A stretch of DNA of 5,988 bases from an uncultured Alphaproteobacteria bacterium (GTDB lineage: Bacteria; Pseudomonadota; Alphaproteobacteria; RF32; CAG-239). The position numbers and the translations under genes are program-made. The notes below the pieces were generated by a model. The model was given only the letters and a program-made list of their open reading frames with translations. It searched no databases and was not told the origin of the DNA. The stretch covers positions 1-5,988 of the forward strand of contig CALXTG010000034.1 of assembly GCA_944391355.1 (NCBI GenBank), in the 5' to 3' direction. The first letter of the stretch is position 1. Each line of letters begins with the position of its first letter. Of the stretch, positions 5,898 to 5,988 are shown one piece after another.

Positions 5898-5988
5898 TTA
5901 TCTTTCCGCAGCGTTGCTTATAGGAGTTTGAACTTTCTGCGCCTGTTTTGTAATCACTTTTGGCTTGAAGGTTACGCTGTAAACTTTG
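5898..5988 (-). CDS. C-terminal end of an unrecognised convergent gene (partial)
   Basis: An open frame enters from the right edge on the minus strand and runs for 29 codons to a TAA at 5900-5898. The tail includes VYSVTFKPKVITKQAQKV and ends ISNAAER. It is basic and polar with no recognisable motif; it could be the flexible end of a larger protein. The case for a real gene is that its stop falls 3 nt before a hairpin whose better T-run is on this strand. The opposite strand is also open over these 90 bases, so the frame alone proves little. Function cannot be assigned. Confidence 0.5.
   Translation of the reverse strand, partial: KVYSVTFKPKVITKQAQKVQTPISNAAER

Overview
The window reads as a compact, ordinary chromosomal segment of an alphaproteobacterium of intermediate GC content. 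The evidence is the sfsA-map-radC gene order, a RadC N-terminus with the PDYELLELLL and IPRRDVKPLA stretches usual in that class, a Map with GYPKSSC and INHVICHGIP, and an AlaRS with the WGG-PG-EEDGDR-IEIWNLVF segment. Finer placement is not possible from the sequence. An uncultured, moderately reduced lineage would fit, but that is a guess. No insertion sequence, phage gene, CRISPR array or rRNA is visible.

Layout. Minus strand, read right to left: an SfsA homologue (2559-1855), type I methionine aminopeptidase map (1843-1037), radC (1032-340), tRNA-Pro(UGG) (276-200), tRNA-Arg(UCU) (174-98) and a strong intrinsic terminator (91-31). The three protein genes are separated by 11 and 4 nt. At both junctions the Shine-Dalgarno sequence overlaps the upstream stop codon, so they form an operon. 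No terminator is visible between radC and the tRNAs, although a weak promoter candidate lies there. Plus strand: tspO (2673-3155) diverges from sfsA across a 113-nt region that holds candidate promoters and a near-perfect 16-bp dyad. It is followed by alaS (3238-5868), which has its own promoter candidate. A hairpin at 5871-5894 ends alaS and, on the other strand, a convergent gene of which only the last 29 codons are present.

Functionally the window is mostly translation: N-terminal Met removal, alanine charging with editing, and two tRNAs. The rest is a RadC-family JAMM protein, a five-helix TspO/MBR membrane protein and the SfsA homologue. The most interesting item is that homologue. It keeps the SfsA length, fold-level similarity, gene neighbourhood and a very good ribosome binding site, but the conserved PD-(D/E)XK nuclease residues and other signature motifs of the family are replaced. 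It looks like an intact gene for a catalytically dead or repurposed SfsA. I did not find a new multi-gene system here.
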